Shown: in pieces, positions 7,480-14,044 of the stretch
Layout: every line of letters starts with the position of its first letter
Numbering within the stretch: position 1 is the first letter of the stretch
NCBI GenBank assembly: GCA_040235395.1
Contig: JBECKS010000161.1
Location: 1-14,566 of the forward strand
Origin: JBECKS01 sp040235395
GTDB taxonomy: Bacteria; Pseudomonadota; Gammaproteobacteria; Pseudomonadales; JBECKS01
Direction: 5' to 3'
DNA: 14,566 nt
Program-made: the position numbers and the translations under genes
Notes under the pieces: model-generated
Told to the model about the DNA's origin: nothing
What the model saw: the letters and a program-made list of their open reading frames with translations, nothing else
Database searches by the model: none

Positions 7480-8018
7480 CTTAGCTGGACCTCACTTTCG
7501 TTATTGGCATCACTGAAAAGTTTTCTCGATTCCAGTGCTGATGCCTTCCTTTCACTGGACGAACTGTTCTGTTGCTGAATAGTTTGTGCTCGCTTGAAAT
7601 TCTTTTGATAAGTTGCTGTAGAGAGCACGTGAATTTCAGCTTCAATCAATTCTTTCAATTCATTTGCTGAGTAAGCACTGTATTCAGGGAGAGCCTGAAG
7701 CCCATGATCCTTGAGTGCTTTCATCTGTTTGGAAGCTTTTCTTAAGAGACTGATAATCTGCATGGCTTCGCTCTGCTCGCAATCCACTTCGGCAGTATTG
7801 AGCGATTGCTGAAAAAGATTGGTATCGATTATCAGGATTTTTCCGGTCAGCACCTGTGTCGTGAATCGATCCAGACGATCCTTCACTAACAGTTTCTGTT
7901 CCGATGAATAGGTATTCCAGTCGATAACCTCGTGCACGAAACGCTTGCACCCGCGGCACACTTCGTCACCAAAAACGGTAGAACAAATGCCTATACAGGG
8001 TGTTTTAATGGTTTTCAT
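7476..8018 (-). CDS. DUF1289-domain cysteine-cluster protein with long C-terminal extension
   Basis: The first 45 residues or so match the DUF1289 pattern: PCIGIC, then CRGCKR, then a Trp and EKLLVKDRL-like ending. The four cysteines are arranged CX3C-X8-CX2C (residues 8, 12, 21, 24 from the chosen start), which suggests a metal or Fe-S site, though none is proven for the family. Typical DUF1289 proteins are only 60-80 residues. This one has 180, with a polar, largely helical-looking extension rich in Ser, Glu and Lys that I cannot assign. The start ATG (8016-8018) is chosen; a GTG at 8022-8024 adds two residues. Neither has a strong Shine-Dalgarno. The stop overlaps the parA start by four bases, so this gene heads the operon that runs to the lipoprotein. 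Function is unknown. Confidence 0.85.
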   Translation of the reverse strand: MKTIKTPCIGICSTVFGDEVCRGCKRFVHEVIDWNTYSSEQKLLVKDRLDRFTTQVLTGKILIIDTNLFQQSLNTAEVDCEQSEAMQIISLLRKASKQMKALKDHGLQALPEYSAYSANELKELIEAEIHVLSTATYQKNFKRAQTIQQQNSSSSERKASALESRKLFSDANNESEVQLR

Positions 8019-8060
8019 AAGCACCGAGTCGGAAGAAGATAAAGAAGGAAACTCGGGGAA

Positions 8061-8069
8061 ATACTAGCA
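8061..8069 (-). promoter_or_regulatory. Possible extended -10 promoter of the DUF1289-parA operon
   Basis: On the minus strand TGCTAGTAT gives a TG-N extended -10 with hexamer TAGTAT (8061-8066), 4 of 6 to consensus, about 40 bp before the gene. No good -35 box is seen at 16-18 bp. An inverted repeat lies just upstream. Confidence 0.3.
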
Positions 8070-8077
8070 TAGACCAA

Positions 8078-8111
8078 CCCGCTAACCACATAGATTTTTG
8101 TAGCTAGCGGG
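8078..8111. repeat. Perfect 7-bp inverted repeat between maoC-like gene and DUF1289 gene
   Basis: CCCGCTA (8078-8084) and TAGCGGG (8105-8111) are perfect inverted copies around a 20-nt spacer. It lies 20 bp past the hydratase stop and upstream of the next gene's possible -10 box. The minus-strand sequence after it is not T-rich, so it is a weak terminator at best. A regulator's operator is the alternative. Confidence 0.5.
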
Positions 8112-8130
8112 ATTAGTGCCTCAACTTTTG

Positions 8131-8964
8131 CTAAGCATCAAAAACAAAACGTCCATGATCGATCACAACGTTGCCATTTTGGGTCAAGGTTTGAAAAGAT
8201 GCCTCATTACCTTCCACCCACATATTGATGCACAGCTCATCACCAGGATAAACCTGTCCAGAGAAACGCCCTTCAATATGTTTGAAACGTTCAACCTGAT
8301 TGTCACAAAGAGCTGAAAGCAGAGCCCTACCCGTAAAACCATAAGTGCATAGGCCATGAAGGATAGGTTTATCGAATCCACCTAGCTTGGCGTAATCAGG
8401 GTCTGAGTGCAGAGGGTTCCAGTCACCGGAAAGTCTGTAAATCAGTGCCTGATCAGGCGTGGTCTGGTATTTCACTTGTTGATCGGGCGCTCTATCTGGC
8501 GCCTCGAAGGGCGCAGTTGATGGACCACGCTCTCCACCAAAATCACCTGCACCACGAATGAACACAGAAGAACTTGTTGAGAAAAGAGCATCACCTGATT
8601 CTTTCTCAAACATATCCGCTTCAATAGTTATTACTGCGCCTTTGCCCTTGTCCCAAATAGCAGCAACACGGGATTTACTGGTAATCGTTCCTTTTACCGG
8701 AATGGGTTTATGCAAGGTAACCGCCTGCTCTCCGTGTAAGAGCATGGCAGGGTTGAAACTACCCACTTGCCCCATCAACTTACCACCCGCACTACCAAGC
8801 ACCACACCCATGGTAGGTAGCACTTTCTGGTTCTTTTCCGTAGAAAACTCTAACTCATTTACACCACAGCCCAAACCGAGTGCATAAATCATGGCATCTT
8901 TTGATGTCCACGAACGCTCCTTACCTTCTGCTTCCAGTCCAACTGCCTTTGGATTAATTGCCAT
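8131..8964 (-). CDS. MaoC-type double hot-dog (R)-specific enoyl-CoA hydratase
   Basis: The predicted reaction is hydration of trans-2-enoyl-CoA to (R)-3-hydroxyacyl-CoA (hydratase 2), in fatty-acid breakdown or channelling of acyl-CoA to other products. The 277 residues fit a double hot-dog protein: an N-terminal MaoC-like half (about 1-135) and a catalytic C-terminal half (about 160-277). The hydratase-2 signature YRLSGDWNPLHSDPDYA (176-192) keeps Asp181, Asn183 and His186, followed by GFDKPILHGLCTYG. The ATG at 8962-8964 has GAGGAG (8971-8976) 6 nt upstream. An in-frame start further out at 9033 would run through the terminator and is rejected. It lies 82 bp behind the ferritin-like gene, past a terminator, so expression from that gene's promoter would need read-through. 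Related dehydratase roles are possible; the substrate chain length cannot be read from the sequence. Confidence 0.93.
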   Translation of the reverse strand: MAINPKAVGLEAEGKERSWTSKDAMIYALGLGCGVNELEFSTEKNQKVLPTMGVVLGSAGGKLMGQVGSFNPAMLLHGEQAVTLHKPIPVKGTITSKSRVAAIWDKGKGAVITIEADMFEKESGDALFSTSSSVFIRGAGDFGGERGPSTAPFEAPDRAPDQQVKYQTTPDQALIYRLSGDWNPLHSDPDYAKLGGFDKPILHGLCTYGFTGRALLSALCDNQVERFKHIEGRFSGQVYPGDELCINMWVEGNEASFQTLTQNGNVVIDHGRFVFDA

Positions 8965-9000
8965 ATTCTTCTCCTCGTTTACTTTGATTATCAAAAAGGC

Positions 9001-9030
9001 AAAAAAAAGCCCCGCATAGGCGAGGCTTTT
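9001..9030 (-). terminator. Intrinsic terminator after the ferritin-like gene
   Basis: On the minus strand a GC-rich stem (9009-9026) has outer pairs GCC/GGC, one mismatch, then CGC/GCG around a 4-nt loop. It is flanked by AAAA (complement of 9027-9030) before and eight Ts (complement of 9001-9008) after. It lies 17 bp past the ferritin-like stop codon and 37 bp before the hydratase start, so it ends or attenuates the upstream transcript. Confidence 0.88.
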
Positions 9031-9046
9031 CAATATTACCTTAGGT

Positions 9047-10165
9047 TTATGCTACGTGCTGAGTATAGTCTAGCGGAGCTGACAACTCATCCCAATCAAT
9101 ATCACCATCGGAATCAAAGTTTTCATACTCATCAAAGCCCATGTCATCAAATACAGCTTTCACTTCTGGCGTTAGCACACCAATTCGCTTGAGATTTGGA
9201 AGGATACGACCCATCAGGGCTGTCATGAAATCCTGAGCCGCCTGACTTTGAACCTTGCTACCTGAAAGATGCGCTTTCACTTCTTCCTTATCCCATCCCA
9301 TTTCCTTGATGATGCCTCGTGAGCTGGTTCTTGACTGGAATAGACCAGCAAGCGCCTGAGCCGCAAACATGCCGCGGTCCGTTCTTTCCTGCTCGGTCAG
9401 TGTCTTGCAGTACTCTTCGAGGTAATTCACACCAAAAGTCACATGACGCGCTTCATCTCGAATCACCATGTAAATGCCTTGTTGAAAAAGAGGAATCTGG
9501 GAGTTGTTCATGGCTGTCTTGAAAGCTGCCAGAGCTAATCCTTCTGCCAGAATCTGCATACCAAGGAATTTTAAATCCCAACGCTCATCCGTCAGGATTT
9601 TATCCAGTAAGCTTTTCAAACCGTGACTAATGGGAAAGGTATAATGCGCAACGGTTTGAAGATATTTATTAAAGAATTCCACATGACGGGCTTCATCAAA
9701 GGTCTGTGAAGCCGCATAAAGTTTTGCATCATAGGTAGGTGCACAACTCACAAGTTGTGACGCCACCAGTAATGCGCCTTGTTCACCGTGAAGGAAATCC
9801 GATAAACCTGCTGCATGACGCTTCCAGTTGAATTCCGCCTTCTCCTCTTCGCTTAGTGCCTCATAAGGTGCAAAACCCACATAAGGATTGGTTTCATCCT
9901 TATCGGGATGAACATTTCTTGGAATCTTTACACTCCAGTCGAGATCCATTTCAACATTCCAGTTGAGCTCTTTCCCTAATTCATAAATCTTTCGAATACG
10001 GGAATCACACAAGGTGTAATCCCAGTTGTAACTTCCAATCAAAGGGGTTTTAAACGCTTCAGCCAAGGTATCCACATCTTCTGGCCTCATGCGAGCAGCT
10101 ACATCATCAGCCTCTGGAAAATATCGAACTTCTCTGGGTGTTTCTGGAGTAAATTTGAGTTTCAT
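9047..10165 (-). CDS. Ferritin-like diiron protein of unknown substrate
   Basis: This 372-residue protein carries a complete four-Glu, two-His carboxylate-bridged diiron site of the ferritin/RNR-R2-like fold: Glu128 in FLHGEQGAL, Glu158 and His161 in FDEARHVEF, Glu208 in AEGLALAAF, and Glu238 and His241 in RDEARHVTF. This is the two-fold E/ExxH, E/ExxH arrangement of diiron oxygenases and oxidases. The size is larger than ferritin and nearer to hydroxylase or R2-like oxidases. The C-terminus (about 338-360) is strongly acidic (FDDMGFDEYENF). I cannot name the substrate. Its MaoC-type neighbour suggests acyl or lipid chemistry (inference). The ATG at 10163-10165 is preferred over TTG 10171 because AGGA (in GAGGAT) lies 9 nt upstream of it, against only 3 nt for the TTG. 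A terminator follows. Relationship to AurF-like or R2lox families would need a profile search. Confidence 0.85.
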   Translation of the reverse strand: MKLKFTPETPREVRYFPEADDVAARMRPEDVDTLAEAFKTPLIGSYNWDYTLCDSRIRKIYELGKELNWNVEMDLDWSVKIPRNVHPDKDETNPYVGFAPYEALSEEEKAEFNWKRHAAGLSDFLHGEQGALLVASQLVSCAPTYDAKLYAASQTFDEARHVEFFNKYLQTVAHYTFPISHGLKSLLDKILTDERWDLKFLGMQILAEGLALAAFKTAMNNSQIPLFQQGIYMVIRDEARHVTFGVNYLEEYCKTLTEQERTDRGMFAAQALAGLFQSRTSSRGIIKEMGWDKEEVKAHLSGSKVQSQAAQDFMTALMGRILPNLKRIGVLTPEVKAVFDDMGFDEYENFDSDGDIDWDELSAPLDYTQHVA

Positions 10166-10193
10166 AAGCAATCATCCTCGATTGGAAATAAGA

Positions 10194-10212
10194 CTCGCAC
10201 TAACGATGCGAG
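10194..10212. repeat. Perfect 6-bp inverted repeat in the ferritin-like gene's 5' leader
   Basis: CTCGCA (10194-10199) and TGCGAG (10207-10212) are perfect inverted copies around 7 nt. If the proposed promoter is right, it falls inside the 5' untranslated region, about 30 nt before the start codon. It could be an mRNA hairpin or an operator. Confidence 0.5.
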
Positions 10213-10237
10213 CCAGTTCACTGCCACTACCTTATGA

Positions 10238-10243
10238 AATATA
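10238..10243 (-). promoter_or_regulatory. Possible -10 box for the ferritin-like gene
   Basis: The minus strand reads TATATT here, 5 of 6 to consensus, about 75 bp before the start codon. There is no good -35 hexamer at 17 bp; that position is occupied by the tandem CTAGGCA repeat, which fits an activator-dependent promoter. The rest of the 244-bp divergent gap (10166-10409) holds the repeats listed and a possible MFS promoter. Confidence 0.35.
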
Positions 10244-10258
10244 AAAGATAGCCCCCAC

Positions 10259-10275
10259 CTAGGCACTGCTAGGCA
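10259..10275. repeat. Two perfect CTAGGCA copies, 10 bp apart
   Basis: CTAGGCA occurs at 10259-10265 and again at 10269-10275, separated by CTG. The start-to-start distance is exactly 10 bp, one helical turn, so two identical protein half-sites would face the same side of DNA. It lies in the divergent intergenic region, over the likely -35 position of the ferritin-like gene's promoter. Confidence 0.6.
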
Positions 10276-10339
10276 ATGTCATTATTAAAGGGTGATGGCG
10301 AGTATTCACAATCCACTTACAAAATGGTGCCTATTTCAT

Positions 10340-10368
10340 TTGTTGTTGCACAGACATTGGCGTATCGT
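10340..10368 (+). promoter_or_regulatory. Possible promoter of the MFS-hexokinase pair
   Basis: TTGTTG (10340-10345) and TATCGT (10363-10368) are separated by 17 bp, about 40 bp before the MFS start. Matches to consensus are modest (3 of 6 and 4 of 6), so support is weak. Confidence 0.3.
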
Positions 10369-10409
10369 CGCGCTCTTTCCCTTTACCTGCTTCACTTGAT
10401 TAAAATCCT

Positions 10410-11657
10410 TTGAAAGACGACAGCCTGCACCCATTTTTCTACCAACTCAGTAAACGACAGAAAGTCGTGATAGAACTTCTGGTTTTCTTCAGCTCCATTT
10501 CCGTTGCTATCGGGCAAACCATTGTCTTCACCGTGTTACAACCTGTGGGCCGGGAACTTGGCTTGGAACCCATTCATGTAGGTCTGATTATTGTTGGCTC
10601 ATCGATTATTTTCGCTACCGGAAACAATATCTGGGGAGTACAAAGTGAACGCTGGGGACGCAAAACCATCATGCTTCTTGGCTTAACAGGTTATACCTTC
10701 GGCACCATTCTTTTCACGTCTGTTTTCTATCTTGGTTTCGAAGGATTGTTAACCGGTAGCTTACTGATTGTTTGCCTGACGATGGCTCGAATGACTCAAT
10801 CTACCCTGATGTCAGCGACACCGCCATCGGCTTCGGCATTCATTGCTGATATTACCGATAACACAACACGAACAGCGGCGATGGCAAGAGTGGGTTCTGC
10901 ACAAAGCCTTGGCACTATTCTTGGCCCTGCTTCAGCAGGTTTATTGGCAAGTATTACTTTACTGGCTCCACTTTATTTTGCCGCGATCCTTCCTTTTGTT
11001 GCCGCTATTCTCTGCTGGTTTGGATTACCTGCAAACCCGAAAGATGATGAAATAAAAAAACGTACACCTGCGAAACTTTCCTACTTTGACCACCGTATCA
11101 GACGTTTTGTTTGTATTGGTATTTTCATGTTCGTGGCTTTTTCTGCCATGAATATGACGTTAGGTTTTTATGTACAGGACTTAATGCATCTGGATGCGCA
11201 AAACACTATCAAAACCATGGGAAAGCTTTCCGTTATTTCTGCCATTGCTTCTGTAAGTTGCCAGTGGGTTTTAGCTAACGGATTGAGATGGTCGCCACTT
11301 TCCTTGATTCGATTAGGCGTTCCCCTGATTACGCTTGGCGTGATTAATATTATTTTTGCTGAAAGCTTTCTTCATCTCGCCCTGAGTAATTTTCTGATTG
11401 GTTGCGGTATGGGCATTGTTGGACCTGGCTATTCTGCTGCTGCTTCCATTGAAGTGTCTTCCAGGGAACAAGGTGCTGTAGCCGGGCTGATTACCTCCTG
11501 TGCTCCGATTGGATTTACTATTGGGCCCATCATTGGCCCAGGCTTGTATCAATACAATGTTCATCTGCCTTATATCTTCACCAGCTTTATCATGTGCATC
11601 CTTTGTATTTATTGTTTATTCTTCCTGAAAATAAATAAAAAACCCCACATCATTTAG
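10410..11657 (+). CDS. MFS transporter, drug:H+ antiporter (TetA-like) type
   Basis: This is an inner-membrane secondary transporter of 415 residues with about 12 hydrophobic segments, the first starting near residue 19. MFS motif A between helices 2 and 3 reads GVQSERWGRKT (about 75-85), close to GxxSDRxGRR. After helix 4, SAFIADITDNTTRTAAMAR matches the AYIADxT segment of TetA/PmrA-like 12-helix antiporters, and motif C appears as LGTILGPASAGLL in helix 5. These point to efflux of a small molecule; the substrate is not predictable. The only in-frame start that keeps helix 1 is TTG at 10410, and it has no clear Shine-Dalgarno. A hexokinase gene follows after 29 bp. That could mean a sugar import and phosphorylation pair, but the motifs favour an exporter, so the link is open. 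Confidence 0.88.
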   Translation: MKDDSLHPFFYQLSKRQKVVIELLVFFSSISVAIGQTIVFTVLQPVGRELGLEPIHVGLIIVGSSIIFATGNNIWGVQSERWGRKTIMLLGLTGYTFGTILFTSVFYLGFEGLLTGSLLIVCLTMARMTQSTLMSATPPSASAFIADITDNTTRTAAMARVGSAQSLGTILGPASAGLLASITLLAPLYFAAILPFVAAILCWFGLPANPKDDEIKKRTPAKLSYFDHRIRRFVCIGIFMFVAFSAMNMTLGFYVQDLMHLDAQNTIKTMGKLSVISAIASVSCQWVLANGLRWSPLSLIRLGVPLITLGVINIIFAESFLHLALSNFLIGCGMGIVGPGYSAAASIEVSSREQGAVAGLITSCAPIGFTIGPIIGPGLYQYNVHLPYIFTSFIMCILCIYCLFFLKINKKPHII

Positions 11658-11686
11658 TTTCTCTGCCATTTACTTTCTCTACTCTG

Positions 11687-12979
11687 ATGCCTCAAGCTTT
11701 GTCTCTTCCAAAAGAAATACGTTCATTTATCTGGCAACAGGGGTTTGCAATTGGCAGCATCCAGATACAAACATTAGTTGAACAGTTCATGCTTCAGATG
11801 GAACAGGGAAAACAGAAACAAAGCTCTCTTGCGATGCTGCCCTCATTTCTTCATGTACCTGAACAACTTCATAAAAATGAACCCGTGATTGTGATGGATG
11901 CCGGTGGAAGCAACTTACGCTGCGCAATCGCAAAACTCAAACAAAATAAACAGGGCTATGCTCTCGCTTTGGAGCAGGAAAAATTCCTTTCCATGCCAGG
12001 CTCAAGAGAAGCTATTACAAAAGACAGCTTTTTCGAATTACTTTACCAAAGCATTCAGAACCTACTACCTTTTTCCAATACTATTGGGCTGTGTTTTTCC
12101 TATCCTTGCGAAATTTCTGATGAGCACGATGGCAAACTCATTCGCTGGACAAAAGAAGTAGCTGCCGAAGGTGTTGAAGGATTATGGATTGCCGAAGAAC
12201 TTAATAAAGTCATCAAAAAACAACATGGGCAAGCTAAAAAGATTGTGCTTTTAAATGACACCGTTGCCTGCCTTCTTGCTGGCACCATGCATACCATAAG
12301 AAAGGAAAATCAAACGCATTATATTGGTTTCATTCTGGGTACGGGCACAAACTGTGCCTACAGTGAAACCAAGGACAGACAAATCATTAACATTGAATCT
12401 GGTGCATTTGATGGCATAACAAACACACCTGCCGACAAACTACTAGACAGCCAATGTCAGGATCAAGGTTATTATCTTTTCGAGAAAAAGATTTCAGGCC
12501 GTTATCTTGGAAATCTTTGCTTGATGCTCTTACAAATTGCTTCATCAAAAAAACTTTTTTCAGATGAAGCTTGCAAAAACATTCTGGATTTTTCCAATCA
12601 AGAAAATGCAAGCCTCTCAACAGAAACGCTCAATGCATTACTTGAAAACCAGTTTTCCGCTTTGGTATTTAATGAGCAGGACTTTGAAAAAATTCATTTT
12701 CTTATCGATAGTGTTATTGAACGTGCAGCACTGTTAAGCGCAATCCAGCTTGCAGCTATCAGTCGTTATCAGTTACTAAGTCAGGAACACAAACAACAAA
12801 GCACAAACTGCACAATCTGTGTGGAAGGCAGCACCTACTATCAACTCAGGAATTATCAGGAAAGAATCCGTCACTATCTTCACGGAATAAATCATGCTTA
12901 CGGGATTCAATATGAATTTGTACGCATGGAATTTGCGTCACTTGCGGGCGCAGCACTGGCTGCCCTGCAAGTAAAATAA
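11687..12979 (+). CDS. Hexokinase of the eukaryotic type (two-domain ASKHA kinase)
   Basis: It is predicted to phosphorylate hexoses with ATP, feeding glycolysis. The 430 residues follow the eukaryotic hexokinase order: LAMLPSFLHVP (48-57), phosphate-1 motif DAGGSNLRCA (71-80, usually DLGGTNxR), the sugar-binding run SYPCEI with GKLIRWTKEVAAEGVEG (149-165, compare WTKGFxASGVEG), LNDTVACLLAG (189-199) with catalytic Asp191, GFILGTGTNCAY (214-225), NIESGAF (235-241, compare NxEWGAF) with Glu237, EKKISGRYLGN (266-276) with Glu268, and the adenosine motif VEGSTYYQL (379-387). It is neither a ROK nor an E. coli Glk-type glucokinase. All main catalytic positions are intact. The ATG at 11687 has no Shine-Dalgarno, so translation may be coupled to the MFS gene ending 29 bp upstream. 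The gene is convergent with the MipA-type gene, with only 7 bp between the stops. Confidence 0.92.
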   Translation: MPQALSLPKEIRSFIWQQGFAIGSIQIQTLVEQFMLQMEQGKQKQSSLAMLPSFLHVPEQLHKNEPVIVMDAGGSNLRCAIAKLKQNKQGYALALEQEKFLSMPGSREAITKDSFFELLYQSIQNLLPFSNTIGLCFSYPCEISDEHDGKLIRWTKEVAAEGVEGLWIAEELNKVIKKQHGQAKKIVLLNDTVACLLAGTMHTIRKENQTHYIGFILGTGTNCAYSETKDRQIINIESGAFDGITNTPADKLLDSQCQDQGYYLFEKKISGRYLGNLCLMLLQIASSKKLFSDEACKNILDFSNQENASLSTETLNALLENQFSALVFNEQDFEKIHFLIDSVIERAALLSAIQLAAISRYQLLSQEHKQQSTNCTICVEGSTYYQLRNYQERIRHYLHGINHAYGIQYEFVRMEFASLAGAALAALQVK

Positions 12980-12986
12980 GGAAAAA

Positions 12987-13946
12987 CTACTGCTTGAATT
13001 CAGAATCCTGCTCAACCAGCAAGTCAGATTGCGCAAAAGTATAGGTAAGAATCATAAAACCAAACCAGGAATCCTTCTCTTCCAAAAGAGGGCTATCTAC
13101 GTTCTTGGCATCATGCAAATCCTGATATTCCACAGAAACACTAAAACGCCAACGATCTCGCTTTCTCACCCAACCCAACTCAACCCAGTTATTCACCAAG
13201 CCTTCTTCAGCCACGTAGGGCGTTTCAGGAATAACTGCAGCGTATTGTGGCTCAACACCATAAAAGAAATTCATATTCTGCTGGGTTGCAAATCTTGAAC
13301 CCACTTCAAAATCAATTTCATGGCGAACATCATCGTGTTGAATAAAACGTGTCAAGGTAACACGAGGGCTGAAAGTCCACCCAAGATCCAGAGGCTTGTG
13401 CATCTTCCACATTTTGTCCTGATCCTTGTAATCAATACCCGTTGCCTTTCTCAAGGGAAACTGGGATTTCAATTCCCAACGATCAGTTTTCATAGGAATG
13501 TAACGAAGCCCCAGACCCACTTCGATTGTCGGGTCAAGATCTGGCATATCCCTATCTTTACGTACATCAAGGTATTTGGTTTTAGTAGGAATTGAAGCAC
13601 CAAAGGTCAAACCCAGATCAAGTTTTTCTGAGTTGAATAGTCTGGCGTTAACACCTCCTCCACTTGACTGTAGATAAGGGCTGTTAAGACGGAAGTTAGG
13701 AAATGGAACAATGAAGTTACGGGTATAGCCAGAGCCTGGATAAGCTGGCAAGGAAATCGCTGAAATACTTCCATCAATCAACCAAAGTGGCACCTCTTCA
13801 GCATGAGCAGGCATGCTCATCACTAACACAGGGAAACCTAAGATAATTGAAACTCTGTTAATTGTTTTTCTGGAAGAAATTCGCACAGCTGAAAACGCAC
13901 CAGCAGTAAAGGGGAAATACTCACTAACAAAACGAGGAAACGTCAC
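12987..13946 (-). CDS. MipA/OmpV-family outer-membrane beta-barrel protein
   Basis: This 319-residue protein has a signal peptide with positive n-region RISSRKTINR (22-31), hydrophobic VSIILGFPVLVMS and cleavage likely after AHA (47-49). The mature part consists of alternating amphipathic strands (GSGYTRNFIVPFPNFR, LDLGLTFGAS, EVGLGLRYIPM, VEYQDLHDAKNVDSPL) typical of MipA/OmpV proteins, a family named for an MltA-binding scaffold in E. coli; many members have unknown roles. The final strand lacks a typical terminal aromatic residue, ending EQDSEFKQ. The GTG start at 13944-13946 follows a strong AAGGAG at 5 nt and gives a long 49-residue signal region. An internal GTG at 13884-13886 would give a standard 29-residue signal peptide but has no Shine-Dalgarno. 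It is convergent with the hexokinase gene. Confidence 0.85.
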   Translation of the reverse strand: MTFPRFVSEYFPFTAGAFSAVRISSRKTINRVSIILGFPVLVMSMPAHAEEVPLWLIDGSISAISLPAYPGSGYTRNFIVPFPNFRLNSPYLQSSGGGVNARLFNSEKLDLGLTFGASIPTKTKYLDVRKDRDMPDLDPTIEVGLGLRYIPMKTDRWELKSQFPLRKATGIDYKDQDKMWKMHKPLDLGWTFSPRVTLTRFIQHDDVRHEIDFEVGSRFATQQNMNFFYGVEPQYAAVIPETPYVAEEGLVNNWVELGWVRKRDRWRFSVSVEYQDLHDAKNVDSPLLEEKDSWFGFMILTYTFAQSDLLVEQDSEFKQ

Positions 13947-13961
13947 AGGCTCTCCTTGTTG

Positions 13962-13978
13962 GCATCAGGCAGTGATGC
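13962..13978 (-). repeat. Hairpin just upstream of the MipA-type ribosome binding site
   Basis: GCATCA (13962-13967) and TGATGC (13973-13978) are perfect inverted copies around a 5-nt loop. In the minus-strand message the hairpin ends about 5 nt before the AAGGAG of the MipA-type gene, where it could affect ribosome access or serve as an operator. No T-tract follows, so it is not a terminator for the glycosyltransferase gene. Confidence 0.5.
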
Positions 13979-14021
13979 TGTGGTTATTATTATTCGTATG
14001 AGGGCTTATCTTTTTTGCTGA

Positions 14022-14030
14022 ATCATAGCA
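14022..14030 (-). promoter_or_regulatory. Possible extended -10 promoter of the MipA-type gene
   Basis: The minus strand reads TGCTATGAT: an extended -10 TG followed by TATGAT (14022-14027, 5 of 6 to consensus). No matching -35 box is at 17 bp; TTGTCT lies at a longer 20-bp spacing. Transcription would start near 14015, giving a leader of about 70 nt. Confidence 0.4.
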
Positions 14031-14044
14031 GAGAAATTATCGGC

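Noticed and set aside
8024..10171. Similar GCTTATGAAA sequences at two gene starts (near 8018 and 10165), possibly a shared regulatory element
   Set aside because: The match covers only ten bases, mostly the start codon and an AAA second codon, and flanking sequence differs. Chance is the better explanation.
12980..12986. A terminator between the convergent hexokinase and MipA-type genes
   Set aside because: The gap is only 7 bp and I find no hairpin with a T-tract on either strand around it.
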